Positions 9,502 through 17,795 of a stretch of DNA of 64,000 nt are shown one piece after another; the stretch's first letter is position 1; each line of letters opens with the position of its first letter. The notes below the pieces were generated by a model that worked only from the letters and a program-made list of their open reading frames with translations, was not told the origin of the DNA and did no database searches. This stretch comes from Clostridiales bacterium UBA4039 (GTDB lineage: Bacteria > Bacillota > Clostridia > Lachnospirales > Vallitaleaceae). The position numbers were made by a program, and so were the translations under genes. The stretch lies in assembly GCA_002382805.1 (NCBI GenBank), contig DGAD01000054.1, positions 2,341 to 66,340 on the forward strand. Direction: 5' to 3'.

Positions 9502-10330
9502 TGATTCCTTTGCCTACATGACATCCGATAGCTGGCGATATAGGTGAATCGATAAGTTTATCTGTATCAATGCCATGTGTTTTTAGACGGGATTTGACGT
9601 AGGCTACTTTTTCAGGGGCGTCGGTATTGAATAAGAACATAAATCGGGCATTTTTTCCATTGTCCGTATCGTTTAAGAACGAATCTACAACACGATCCAT
9701 AGCTTTTTTTGTTGTTCGGATTTTTTCCCATGCAACAATTTTGCCTTCAGCGTTGACTTCGAGTAACGGCTTGATTTTTAGCATGGAAGCAATAAAGGCA
9801 GAAGCGTTTGACAGACGTCCGTTTTTAACAAGATAACTTAAGTCATCAACCATAAAATATATATGGTCATGGTTTCTAAGCGTTTCAAGATGAGCTAATA
9901 TTTCTTGAACACTAGCGCCGTCATTAGCCATTTTATGCGCTTCGATAGCCATAAAACCGGTTAAAAAACTGGCGCTTTTTGAATCGAATGGATGGATGTT
10001 TAGATTATCAACATAGGTTTTTGATACACATACACCTTGATATGTTCCGCTTAAATGGCTTGAGATGGATATATAGATGATATCGCTATAGCCTGCTAAA
10101 TACATTTTTTCATAGAGATCTAGAAGCTGCCCTGTTGATGGTTGAGCTGTGGAAGGAATTGTGTCTAATGTGTCTAATTGTTCATAGAATTCTTTGGGAT
10201 GAATATCTTTTCCATCATAATATTCTGTATCATTCATGTGAATGGTTGTTCTGGCAATTTCAATATCTTCATAACCTTCTAAATAATCAAGCCCACTCGT
10301 ACTACATGTTATTATTCCTATTTTTCCCAT
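9473..10330 (-). CDS. DegV family fatty-acid-binding protein
   Basis: A 285-residue DegV-family protein. Members bind a single fatty acid and, in Firmicutes, act as FakB-type partners of the fatty acid kinase FakA. The family features seen are the N-terminal I-T-C-S-T-S-G stretch (residues 6-12), IPSTAQPSTGQLLDLYE near residues 58-74, the SSHLSGTYQG motif near 87-97, and the C-terminal HVGKGIIGIGY. The ligand-contact Ser/Thr positions look intact. The start at 10330 has GAGGTG upstream and a good promoter lies at 10375-10402. No FakA (DAK2) gene is in the window, so its kinase partner must be elsewhere. Confidence 0.9.
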   Translation of the reverse strand: MGKIGIITCSTSGLDYLEGYEDIEIARTTIHMNDTEYYDGKDIHPKEFYEQLDTLDTIPSTAQPSTGQLLDLYEKMYLAGYSDIIYISISSHLSGTYQGVCVSKTYVDNLNIHPFDSKSASFLTGFMAIEAHKMANDGASVQEILAHLETLRNHDHIYFMVDDLSYLVKNGRLSNASAFIASMLKIKPLLEVNAEGKIVAWEKIRTTKKAMDRVVDSFLNDTDNGKNARFMFLFNTDAPEKVAYVKSRLKTHGIDTDKLIDSPISPAIGCHVGKGIIGIGYIKSV

Positions 10331-10374
10331 AAAGCACCTCGTTTATCCTAGAATGTATTGATTGTAATGCATTT

Positions 10375-10404
10375 ATTATAACAAAAAAACTTTGACAATC
10401 AAAG
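10375..10404 (-). promoter_or_regulatory. degV promoter with overlapping palindrome
   Basis: Minus-strand boxes TTGATT (10397-10402) and TATAAT (10375-10380) with a 16-base spacer. The -35 box lies inside CTTTGACAATCAAAG (10390-10404), a 6-3-6 inverted repeat that could be a repressor operator. No regulator gene is adjacent, so the binding protein is unknown. Confidence 0.55.
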
Positions 10405-10443
10405 TAAAATAATGTTTTCGTAGCTATTTGATGTGGGATTTGG

Positions 10444-10449
10444 TACAAT
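10444..10449 (+). promoter_or_regulatory. Extended -10 element for the 10483 gene
   Basis: TACAAT preceded by TGG gives an extended -10 (TGnTACAAT), about 34 bases before the ATG at 10483. A recognisable -35 box at the correct spacing is absent, as is common with extended -10 promoters. It is divergent from the degV promoter. Confidence 0.4.
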
Positions 10450-10482
10450 AAGGATACACAATCAAACGAGGAGGACATCACA

Positions 10483-11082
10483 ATGAAAGCGGTTATTGAA
10501 TATGGAGTATATCAGGAATATCTAAAAAAAATCCTATACGGATTACATCTAGGCGTTGTTGTCTTGGCGATTATTGGTGTTGGGATATACAAATATATGG
10601 TTTTATTCTTTCAGGGAATTCAAGCGACTTTTTTTACACCGGAAGTATTAGCAGATTATTTTTTTAAAGTCATCCTTGTGTGGGCAATTTTTTATTTTGC
10701 CAAGCGCCTGTGGATAACAAAAACAATTGACCACTTTTATGATAATGATGGCATTGAAGAAAGATATTGGTTTTTACCTTGTGTATTTAACACAGGTATA
10801 TATAATTCTTGGTTTGGAAATATACTAATTGATGAGCAAACCGTCTGGTTTAATGCAAATCGCGTATCAAAAGAGCCGGTAAAGTTCAAGGCTGACCGAG
10901 AAAACATACAGATATGTGTTCAAAAAGAACCAAAGAATTTATTGGCAAAAATTTTGTGGGGAGAAACAGATGTGCTGGAGATTGAAGATGTTCATAGTAA
11001 AAAAAAGGCGCGGTTTTTAGTTCCGAATCCGCAAGCAGTAGCGAAGGCGTTATCTGAAGTGATTCAAAGAAAGGATGAATAG
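10483..11082 (+). CDS. Membrane protein of unknown function
   Basis: A 199-residue protein that I do not recognise. Two strong hydrophobic segments lie at about residues 20-42 and 56-75. After them comes a hydrophilic, beta-rich domain of about 115 residues (TVWFNANRVSKEPVKF, then VLEIEDVHSKKKARFLV), which resembles the PH-like domains that follow membrane hairpins in Firmicutes stress or YcxB-like proteins; that resemblance is weak. The ATG at 10483 has GAGGAGGA upstream. The lipoprotein gene starts 5 bases after its stop, so the two form an operon. Confidence 0.7.
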   Translation: MKAVIEYGVYQEYLKKILYGLHLGVVVLAIIGVGIYKYMVLFFQGIQATFFTPEVLADYFFKVILVWAIFYFAKRLWITKTIDHFYDNDGIEERYWFLPCVFNTGIYNSWFGNILIDEQTVWFNANRVSKEPVKFKADRENIQICVQKEPKNLLAKILWGETDVLEIEDVHSKKKARFLVPNPQAVAKALSEVIQRKDE

Positions 11083-11087
11083 GAGAT

Positions 11088-11843
11088 ATGAAAAAAATAA
11101 TAGGAATAATTGTACTTTTATTGGTGTTGACAGGATGCCAATCAAACTCAACAGAGCTTGATAGAGCTCGTGAAGAGCGGGATGTGCTGGAAGGACATCT
11201 TACGGAAGCAGTAACTGAGAACACTGTTTTACAAGAAAAGCTAAGTAAAGCAGAAGATGATGTTGCTCAAATGACTCAACAGGTAGATGAACTGACAACG
11301 ACACTTGAAAATATCCAAGATGGAACGCTTAAGGTATCAGAATCGGGACAATTAATCCAGACTGCGTTTGAAGTAATGCATTTACTTAAAGAGCAAGACT
11401 TTGAAGGATTAAGCACATGGGTTCATGACGAAGAAGGGGTCCGTTTTTCACCGTATTTTTATGTGAATCCGGGGACAGATATTGTCATGACTGCCAATGA
11501 AGTGGCTAATTTAGAGCAAGATACGTCAATCTATAATTGGGGAACCTATGATGGAATAGGCGACCCAATCGATTTAACATTTGACGAGTATTATGATCGG
11601 TTTATTTATGATCAGGATTTTGCGAATCCAGAAATTGTTGGCAATAATACAGCAATTCAAGTAGGAAATATGTATGATAATCATGATGAAGTTTATCCAA
11701 ATGGAGAGTTTGTCGAGTTCCATTTTTCGGGATTTGAGGAAGAATATGCAGGTCTAGATTGGCGCTCTCTTCGTTTAGTTTTTTTGGATAATGCAGGACA
11801 ATTAAAACTAGTCGCCATTATCCATGGGGAGTGGACGATATAG
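11088..11843 (+). CDS. Lipoprotein with coiled coil, unknown function
   Basis: A 251-residue predicted lipoprotein. The signal peptide ends in VLTGC (Cys17). Residues 20-78 form a heptad-rich coiled coil (EEK, ENTVLQEKLSKAEDD, QVDELTTTLENI). The remaining 170 residues are a soluble extracytoplasmic domain with aromatic and acidic residues (VHDEEGVRFSPYFYVNPG, then EFHFSGFEEEYAGLDWRSLR). I do not recognise the family with confidence; similar domains occur in Bacillus and Clostridium surface lipoproteins. It is cotranscribed with the preceding membrane protein, suggesting a shared envelope role. The start ATG at 11088 has AGGAG 4-6 bases upstream. Confidence 0.75.
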   Translation: MKKIIGIIVLLLVLTGCQSNSTELDRAREERDVLEGHLTEAVTENTVLQEKLSKAEDDVAQMTQQVDELTTTLENIQDGTLKVSESGQLIQTAFEVMHLLKEQDFEGLSTWVHDEEGVRFSPYFYVNPGTDIVMTANEVANLEQDTSIYNWGTYDGIGDPIDLTFDEYYDRFIYDQDFANPEIVGNNTAIQVGNMYDNHDEVYPNGEFVEFHFSGFEEEYAGLDWRSLRLVFLDNAGQLKLVAIIHGEWTI

Positions 11844-11868
11844 TTTCGGGTGTTAGTTGCCAGGTGAT

Positions 11869-13305
11869 CTAGTGGTCAAAGAAGCTTAAGCGGCACAAAG
11901 TAATGTCGTCATCGATGGTTCTATCACCAAGCAATGCGTTTAATATATGCTGGGTGAAGGTCATATCACCAGTAGGTATTTGCAGGAGGGCTTGTTCTAA
12001 TTGAGCATTAAGCGTATCACCTTTTTCGTTAGGATGCTCGACCAAACCGTCAGAATATAAAAAGATATATTCAAGGTCAGTGGTTGAGAACGTATCAATT
12101 ACATAGGACATGTTGCAATTAACACCTAAGATGATGTTATTCGAGGAAACAGTTTTCAACTGTTTCCTTTTTTGAATGTAAAAATCAGGATGTCCAGCAT
12201 TGACATAGTTAACGGTTTGGGTGGATAAATCTATTTCCAAGAATATTCCGGAAAGATAACGTAGCGATGAAATATCGTTTTGATTGACTTGGCAGATGGA
12301 TGCATTTGTCTTGGCTACAGCATTTTCAAGGGTGTCATAATGGATGGATGATTGAAAAGTAGAGATGGCTTTTAATCCAATTAGTGTGGCAGAAGTACCA
12401 TGTCCCATGACATCGAGTAGAGCCATGGCGTATTTTGTTGGGGAGATTTGTTCGAAGCATATAAAATCGCCGCCAAGATAGTTGTAAGCCTTGGCCGTTG
12501 CTTCAAAGTGGACGTTGGTGTCCTTGTAGTCAGGAGGCAACATGTATGCCATGATATTTTTTGCCGTCTTAAATTCTTGACTTAGTTGATCAGAAAGTAA
12601 CCGCTCTCTATTTACAAGTTTTCCTATTTTGATATAGTTGATGATGGTGCCTGAAGTGTTGAAAATTGGAGAAATAGTTGCTTCCTCATAAAAAAAACGT
12701 CCGTTTTTTCTTCGGTTGATAAAAAAACCATTCCACGTCGAACCACTTTGAATGGTAGTCCATAGTTTTTGATAAAAAGAGGCTTCGTGGATATTGCTTT
12801 TAATCAGTTTAGGTAAGTTGCCAAGAACTTCGTCCGAGCTATAGCCTGTAGCTTTTAAAAAATAAGTGTTGGCAAAGACGATTTGTCCATCGGTATTTGT
12901 AATAACAATTGAATTTTGAGCTGCATTATAAAGTGTGCTTAGCACTTGGTTTTGAAATTTATATTGTAAATGTTCTTGAATGAGCTTTAATTGATAGGTT
13001 AATTCATAAGCGGTAAAATCATGTCGTAGATAAAATGGATTTTTTGAGCTCAAAAGCTGATCTAATTGTTCATAATGCTCTGGCAATAATAATTTAAGAC
13101 AAGCATCGAAATGCTTGTCATAAAAATAAGAGGATGCCAAGTAGATTGAAGCATCAACAATACAAAAATTTGCGTCTTCAGGCGTAGCAACAATGTTACA
13201 GCTACTAGCCTGTTTAAGCGACGCATTTATTCGTGTACATACAGTGGCATCTTTTGAAGCGATATAAATCGATAAATTAAAATCAGTGAATTGTTTCATA
13301 ATCAT
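11869..13305 (-). CDS. PAS domain SpoIIE-type protein phosphatase
   Basis: A 478-residue PP2C-type serine phosphatase, expected to dephosphorylate a STAS-domain antagonist. Residues 1-115 form an N-terminal domain resembling a degenerate receiver (no clear phospho-acceptor Asp pocket). A PAS domain spans about 120-235 (NAAQNSIVITNTDGQIVFAN, GYSSDEVLG). The SpoIIE/RsbU phosphatase domain covers about 260-475, with metal-binding patterns YLGGD (276-280), DVMGHG (298-303) and YSDGLVEH near 416. No membrane segments are seen. It is the last gene of the four-gene module and starts 5 bases after the STAS gene, its probable substrate. The signal sensed by the PAS domain is unknown. Confidence 0.9.
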   Translation of the reverse strand: MIMKQFTDFNLSIYIASKDATVCTRINASLKQASSCNIVATPEDANFCIVDASIYLASSYFYDKHFDACLKLLLPEHYEQLDQLLSSKNPFYLRHDFTAYELTYQLKLIQEHLQYKFQNQVLSTLYNAAQNSIVITNTDGQIVFANTYFLKATGYSSDEVLGNLPKLIKSNIHEASFYQKLWTTIQSGSTWNGFFINRRKNGRFFYEEATISPIFNTSGTIINYIKIGKLVNRERLLSDQLSQEFKTAKNIMAYMLPPDYKDTNVHFEATAKAYNYLGGDFICFEQISPTKYAMALLDVMGHGTSATLIGLKAISTFQSSIHYDTLENAVAKTNASICQVNQNDISSLRYLSGIFLEIDLSTQTVNYVNAGHPDFYIQKRKQLKTVSSNNIILGVNCNMSYVIDTFSTTDLEYIFLYSDGLVEHPNEKGDTLNAQLEQALLQIPTGDMTFTQHILNALLGDRTIDDDITLCRLSFFDH

Positions 13306-13310
13306 AGTTT

Positions 13311-13640
13311 TTAAGCTCCATTCGATTGAATATCGATGATTTGCTCAAGTTTAGTAATCGTAAATACTTTTTCAACCATGGGCATGGGGTTGACTAATGT
13401 TAAGTGAAACTCTTTTTCGGTAGAGAACTTATAGATGGAGATAAAAACCCCAACGCCGGTACTATCAATAAAATCAACGGAAGACAAATCAATAATGACT
13501 TTTGAAAAATCTTGAGGTGATTGTTCTTTGGTTTTTTCGATTAACGCCTTCATTTCATTTTTGAGGGTGTCGGATCGATCCATCATGATCTTGCCTTGTG
13601 GTTTAAGAATGAGTTGATTATTTTCAAATGTATGTAACAT
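13311..13640 (-). CDS. STAS-domain anti-sigma factor antagonist
   Basis: A 109-residue single-domain STAS protein (SpoIIAA/RsbV type). The phosphorylatable serine is in DSTG (Ser60) after the characteristic VIIDLSSVDFI strand. In partner switching, the dephosphorylated form binds the RsbW-like kinase and frees that kinase's target. The ATG at 13640 overlaps the chemoreceptor stop region (GTATAATATG); a GTG at 13649 would add three residues and is less likely. It lies between the receptor and the phosphatase genes, so production is coupled to both. Confidence 0.9.
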   Translation of the reverse strand: MLHTFENNQLILKPQGKIMMDRSDTLKNEMKALIEKTKEQSPQDFSKVIIDLSSVDFIDSTGVGVFISIYKFSTEKEFHLTLVNPMPMVEKVFTITKLEQIIDIQSNGA

Positions 13641-13641
13641 A

Positions 13642-15342
13642 TTATACACCAGCCTTTAATTTGAATTCTTTGATTAATTCATTCAGTTCAATGACTTCTT
13701 GAGTTAATGCTTGATTCATTTCATTTACAGTGACAATGGTTGCGTTTTGTTCTTCAGTTGCAGCAGTCACTTCTTCAGTACTTGCTGCATTATTTTGAAT
13801 GGAATCGTTCACTGCGTTTATAGAATCGAGTATGGACTTTGTTTTACCAAACATTAAGTCAGAGACTTCATCTAATGAACGACCTGCATCTTGGGTTGTT
13901 TTATTAAATTTATATAAGTTTGTAAGGGCGCTTTCAGCTTTATTAATTTGAGAAATCTGATTATTGACCAACTCCTGATTAAATTCCATGGAGTTTACAG
14001 TCGCTTTGGTTTCGGATTCAATATTTTCGATAAGACTAATAATTTGTGAAGCGGCATCACTTGAATTTTCAGCAAGTTTACGAATCTCATCTGCAACCAC
14101 AGCAAATCCTTTGCCGGCTTCACCTGCACGTGCAGATTCTATAGAAGCGTTTAAGGCAAGAAGGTTGGTTTGTGCAGCAATACCTTCAATCACTTTGACC
14201 ATTTCACCAATTTGTCGACTACGTTCAATAAGTTTGTTGACAGCACTTGAAGCAAAATCAACGGTTCGGTTAACTTCATCCATACTTTTTACAACTTCTT
14301 GAATAGCGTTTTGTCCGTCTAATGAAGCGTTAAAGCTTTGCTCAATTGCTTGTCCGGTATTTTGGACCACTTGATTTAATTGTTGTCCCATCTTTGCTAG
14401 TTCATCTGTAGAATCATTGATTGAACTAAGTTCTCCAGCCATTATATCCGAGTTGTTGGCAATCTGAACAGTTGTCGTTGTGACTTCTTCAGATGCAATG
14501 CTAATCTCTTTTAAAGAGTCACGAATGGACAGAGAGTGATTTTCAACATGGTCAGATTTTGAACGGATATTGCTGATAATGAGTGTCAGCTTATCAATTG
14601 TATCATTTACAGAGGTTGCAAGAGACCCAAGTTCATCACGTGACTGATGATTGACACGTGTATCAAGATTACTGGCAGCTACATTATTCATTGCTTCGAC
14701 GACCTTATAGATAGGTTCAATAATCATTCTAGAAAGAAGAATCGAAATAATAAGTGCTGCAACAATCACAAGTCCGCTTGTGATAAAGCTTACTGCATTT
14801 AAAATGGTTTGTAGTGTTTCCATATTTGAGCGTAGTTCTTGTGAACGGGTATCTTCAATCTCAGCAATTAAAAATAAATTGTCTTTAACATGTTTGATAT
14901 TGGGCAACATTTCACCGCGAAAAAGCTTGTAGGCGGATGTAGTATTGCCGCTTTCCATATACTCGATGATTTGATGAGATGAATTGTGGATTATTTCATG
15001 GGGGACTTCCATCGCTGTAAAAGGTTCAAGGATTCTTGAGTCTGGTGTATAAGAATAGTACCATTGACCTAATTGGCATGCCGTAAAGTCGGAGGTATCC
15101 ATAGTGCTGACCTCACCTAATAAGTATAGAGACATGTTCAGTACATATTCTTCATGATCAATGATGCGGTCATGCAAAAATTGACTAAATTCAAGAGCTT
15201 CCACAGCCTCTTGGGTGGCGCTGTCATATTGATTTTCAAAGTACATGGTCAGACCGGTTTCGGTTAATAATAAAAGAATAATTATTGTAAAAGAAATAAA
15301 AAACTTAAAGCGTAATGAATCGGTTTTCTTTAATGTGTTCAT
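13642..15342 (-). CDS. Methyl-accepting chemoreceptor with extracytoplasmic CZB-like domain
   Basis: A 566-residue receptor. Transmembrane segments lie at about residues 13-33 and 182-204, HAMP follows (about 205-258), and the signalling domain carries the conserved hairpin tip [15 protein letters not shown] (about 390-404). The sensor domain between the membrane segments shows the chemoreceptor zinc-binding (CZB) pattern: His63, CxLGxW at 89-94, and HxxxH at 115-119, spaced as in CZB proteins that use three His and one Cys. Described CZB domains are mostly cytoplasmic; here it is predicted to face outward. There are no chemotaxis genes nearby; it sits in a partner-switching operon (HATPase, STAS, phosphatase). 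The ATG at 15342 has AAGGAGAG upstream. Confidence 0.9.
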   Translation of the reverse strand: MNTLKKTDSLRFKFFISFTIIILLLLTETGLTMYFENQYDSATQEAVEALEFSQFLHDRIIDHEEYVLNMSLYLLGEVSTMDTSDFTACQLGQWYYSYTPDSRILEPFTAMEVPHEIIHNSSHQIIEYMESGNTTSAYKLFRGEMLPNIKHVKDNLFLIAEIEDTRSQELRSNMETLQTILNAVSFITSGLVIVAALIISILLSRMIIEPIYKVVEAMNNVAASNLDTRVNHQSRDELGSLATSVNDTIDKLTLIISNIRSKSDHVENHSLSIRDSLKEISIASEEVTTTTVQIANNSDIMAGELSSINDSTDELAKMGQQLNQVVQNTGQAIEQSFNASLDGQNAIQEVVKSMDEVNRTVDFASSAVNKLIERSRQIGEMVKVIEGIAAQTNLLALNASIESARAGEAGKGFAVVADEIRKLAENSSDAASQIISLIENIESETKATVNSMEFNQELVNNQISQINKAESALTNLYKFNKTTQDAGRSLDEVSDLMFGKTKSILDSINAVNDSIQNNAASTEEVTAATEEQNATIVTVNEMNQALTQEVIELNELIKEFKLKAGV

Positions 15343-15363
15343 AAGATACTCTCCTTAGATGTT

Positions 15364-15771
15364 CTAGTATAGTTTTTTGATAATATAATATGAATAGTGG
15401 TTGTTTATATCTGGATAGGTCAAAAACCAATCCGAAAGTAACATAACCATGGATAAACCTCGACCATTTTCTCTAAACGGACAAAGGTATTTTACCGGGG
15501 TGTAGTCATTTAGTCCTCGACCGGAATCATTAACTTGTACAATAACAACCTCGGTGTATTGGTAAATGTGAATGCATATAACATTCGTAGGGGTATTTTG
15601 CAACTCCATTTCTTTACAGCTATTAATAATGAGCTCATGCAAAGCAATCAACAAATCAGCATAGACAGATTCAGGCAGTGGGGCAAGCATCTGTTCAATT
15701 TGTGAATGTATGATTGCAAGGGTACAGTCATTAATATTAAATTCATAATGTTTTTCATAAATAGAAGACAT
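15364..15771 (-). CDS. RsbW-like anti-sigma factor / serine kinase
   Basis: A 135-residue GHKL ATPase (HATPase_c_2). The N-box is ALHELIINSCKE (Glu47, Asn50), G1 is NDSGRGL (81-87) and G2 is ENGRGLSMV (101-109). Such proteins bind and inhibit a target, often a sigma factor, and phosphorylate the STAS antagonist. It is the first gene of the four-gene minus-strand run, 21 bases before the chemoreceptor gene. No sigma-factor gene is nearby, so the target may be encoded elsewhere or may be another protein. The site before the ATG (GGATTG) is weak. Confidence 0.87.
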   Translation of the reverse strand: MSSIYEKHYEFNINDCTLAIIHSQIEQMLAPLPESVYADLLIALHELIINSCKEMELQNTPTNVICIHIYQYTEVVIVQVNDSGRGLNDYTPVKYLCPFRENGRGLSMVMLLSDWFLTYPDINNHYSYYIIKKLY

Positions 15772-15812
15772 AGTTTCAATCCATTCATAATAGTATAGTT
15801 TGAAATGTTTAA

Positions 15813-15840
15813 AAAAAATAGTACATTCGTACTATTTTTT
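15813..15840 (-). terminator. Terminator after the GntR regulator
   Basis: A perfect 12-bp stem (15813-15824 with 15829-15840), core AATAGTAC/GTACTATT, with an ATTC loop. On the minus strand it is followed by a run of T residues. It separates gntR from the RsbW-like operon, whose promoter must lie within or just beyond it; TATACT on the minus strand near 15792-15797 is a possible -10 box. Confidence 0.8.
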
Positions 15841-15894
15841 ATAGTGTCTCATCATCATATCACATAGTGTGAAGTTTTTCTAGATGGTGATATG

Positions 15895-16551
15895 TTAATT
15901 TTTTATGTATTCACCAAAATTTTTTTGCATATAATGGGACTTGATATCGGAGCGTAGATGCTCATGAATAATCGTATCAATCTCATAAGATTCGTTCTTT
16001 TTGAGGTGTGCAATAATCTGCTTATGTTCATTAATAATGGATAGAAGTTTTTCTTTTCTTAGCATATGTAAGTGTCGAAATCGAGTATAGTGAACGGTTG
16101 ATGATTGGATGAAGCCCCAGACCATTGCATGCCCTGCAAGTTCATATATGGTTTTGTGAAAAAGGTCGTCAAATTTTATGAAGGATTTTAAATCAATCTC
16201 TGGAGAGACGCATTCCATCTGCTGATTTAATATATATAATAGGCGATGCTCACCTTGCAAAGAAAGATGTCCGCACAATTTTTTTAGAATTTCGTTTTCT
16301 AGAATACTTCGCATGAAGATAACTTGTTCGACAGATTCTAGATTAATATAGGAAACAATACTTCCGCGTTGGGGATAAATATCAATATATCCGGCTAAGG
16401 AAAGCTGTTTTAGAACATCGCGAATGGGTGTGCGCGAAAGGGAAAAACGCTCACTTAGCATGGTTTCGCTGATAATTGTTCCTGGTTTTAGTTCTAATGT
16501 GAGAATTTCTTCTTTTAGCGTTTGGATTATGGTTTCTTTTTTACTTGCCAT
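15895..16551 (-). CDS. GntR-family regulator (FCD type), probable hexuronate repressor
   Basis: A 218-residue GntR/FadR-subfamily regulator. The winged helix occupies residues 1-70 (TLELKPGTIISETMLSERF, LSRTPIRDVLKQLSLAGY). The C-terminal FCD ligand domain has metal-site histidines in the pattern of the family (FDDLFHKTIYELAGH, then the later TIIHEHL). It is divergent from uxuA-uxuB, and matching operator sites lie in both promoters, so it is very likely an UxuR-type repressor released by fructuronate, glucuronate or mannonate. It ends in its own terminator at 15813-15840. The nearest ribosome-binding site (AAAGGA) is rather far, 14 bases, from the ATG. Confidence 0.88.
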   Translation of the reverse strand: MASKKETIIQTLKEEILTLELKPGTIISETMLSERFSLSRTPIRDVLKQLSLAGYIDIYPQRGSIVSYINLESVEQVIFMRSILENEILKKLCGHLSLQGEHRLLYILNQQMECVSPEIDLKSFIKFDDLFHKTIYELAGHAMVWGFIQSSTVHYTRFRHLHMLRKEKLLSIINEHKQIIAHLKKNESYEIDTIIHEHLRSDIKSHYMQKNFGEYIKN

Positions 16552-16584
16552 GATTTATACATCCATCCTTTCTCTTGCTAGTAT

Positions 16585-16614
16585 CTAGTATACAGGAATT
16601 GATAAAAAAGTAAA
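16585..16614 (-). promoter_or_regulatory. gntR promoter with operator over the -10 box
   Basis: Minus-strand boxes TTTACT (16609-16614) and TATACT (16587-16592), 16-base spacer. The -10 box lies within CTAGTATACAGG (16585-16596), which matches 10 of 12 positions of the core of the perfect palindrome upstream of uxuA. This suggests that the regulator represses its own gene. Confidence 0.65.
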
Positions 16615-16646
16615 GATGTATGTAATTTTTTTTGAGAGATATCCTA

Positions 16647-16700
16647 TTGACAAAAGGGGTAAAGTGATTTATAGTGGAATATATAACTTGTATACAAGTT
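16647..16700 (+). promoter_or_regulatory. uxuAB promoter and GntR operator
   Basis: TTGACA (16647-16652), 17-base spacer, TATAGT (16670-16675): a near-consensus sigma-A promoter. Just downstream, at about +3 to +18, lies AACTTGTATACAAGTT (16685-16700), a perfect 16-bp palindrome of the FadR/GntR operator type. A repressor bound there would block promoter clearance. It then runs into the Shine-Dalgarno site AAAGGAGG (16705-16712). Confidence 0.85.
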
Positions 16701-16718
16701 GACAAAAGGAGGTATATT

Positions 16719-17795
16719 ATGCAAATGACGTGGAGATGGTATGGAGAAGGCAACGACTCTATTACCTTAGATCACATTCGTCAAATTCCAGGTGTTACCG
16801 GTATCGTTTGGTCACTGCATGACAAAGTGGCTGGTGAAGTATGGGAAGAAGATGAGATTGACAAAGTAATGAACTTAATAAAGAGCAAAGGTTTTAATGC
16901 AGATGTGGTTGAAAGTGTGAACGTACATGATGATATTAAAATCGGGTTGCCTACGCGTGACAAGTATATTGATATCTACATTGATACCATTAAAAAGCTT
17001 GGAGAACGTGGAGTAAAAGTAATCTGCTATAACTTTATGCCTGTATTTGACTGGACACGAACAGACTTGTATAAGGAATTGCCAGATGGCTCAAACTCGC
17101 TATTTTATGAAAAAGATGCCATTGTTAATGATCCTAATGTTATGGCAGAACGTATCCTAAAGGGCGCAGGCAAATATACGATGCCAGGCTGGGAACCGGA
17201 ACGCATGGCAAAACTTGATGAACTATTTAGTGCATATGCAGATATCGACGAAGATAAGCTCTTTGAAAACTTAAAGTATTTCTTAGAACGTATTATGCCA
17301 GCTTGTGAGCAATATGATGTAAAAATGGCGATACACCCGGATGATCCACCATGGCCTATTTTTGGTCTTCCAAGAATCATTCGAAGCCGAGATCATATCC
17401 AACGCTTTTTAGATCAAGTTGATAATCCATACAGTGGATTAACACTATGCACAGGTTCACTTGGTCCCAATTTGTTAAATGATATACCTGCAATCATACG
17501 TGAGTTTCATGATCGCATTTACTTTGCCCACATTCGTAACGTTAAAGTTTATGAAAATGGAGACTTTAGTGAAGTCTCACATCGTGGAAAAGATGGAAAT
17601 GTCGATGTATATGAAGTGTTAAAAGCATATCATGACAACAACTTTACAGGGTATATTCGACCGGACCATGGTCGTCACTTGTGGGGTGAAGAAAAAGATT
17701 GCCGTCCTGGATATGGTCTATATGACCGTGCGCTAGGTGTAATGTATATGCTGGGTGTTTGGGATAGCCTAGACATACAAAGAGGAGGCTGCTAG
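16719..17795 (+). CDS. uxuA: Mannonate dehydratase
   Basis: A 358-residue TIM-barrel enzyme that dehydrates D-mannonate to 2-keto-3-deoxygluconate in the hexuronate (Ashwell) pathway. The conserved stretch AIHPDDPPWPIFGLPRI (about residues 205-221) and the late HIRNVK and RPDHGRH motifs carry the metal-binding Cys and His residues of the family. The ATG at 16719 follows AAAGGAGG by 6 bases; a longer frame starting at 16674 would begin inside the promoter and is rejected. The stop codon is directly followed by the uxuB ATG. The isomerase, KDG kinase and KDPG aldolase genes are not in the window. Confidence 0.95.
   Translation: MQMTWRWYGEGNDSITLDHIRQIPGVTGIVWSLHDKVAGEVWEEDEIDKVMNLIKSKGFNADVVESVNVHDDIKIGLPTRDKYIDIYIDTIKKLGERGVKVICYNFMPVFDWTRTDLYKELPDGSNSLFYEKDAIVNDPNVMAERILKGAGKYTMPGWEPERMAKLDELFSAYADIDEDKLFENLKYFLERIMPACEQYDVKMAIHPDDPPWPIFGLPRIIRSRDHIQRFLDQVDNPYSGLTLCTGSLGPNLLNDIPAIIREFHDRIYFAHIRNVKVYENGDFSEVSHRGKDGNVDVYEVLKAYHDNNFTGYIRPDHGRHLWGEEKDCRPGYGLYDRALGVMYMLGVWDSLDIQRGGC

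Noticed and set aside
10886-11224. 112-residue minus-strand frame across the end of the 10483 gene and the start of the lipoprotein gene
   Set aside because: It overlaps two convincing genes antisense, starts without a Shine-Dalgarno site and has Ser/Pro-rich shadow composition.
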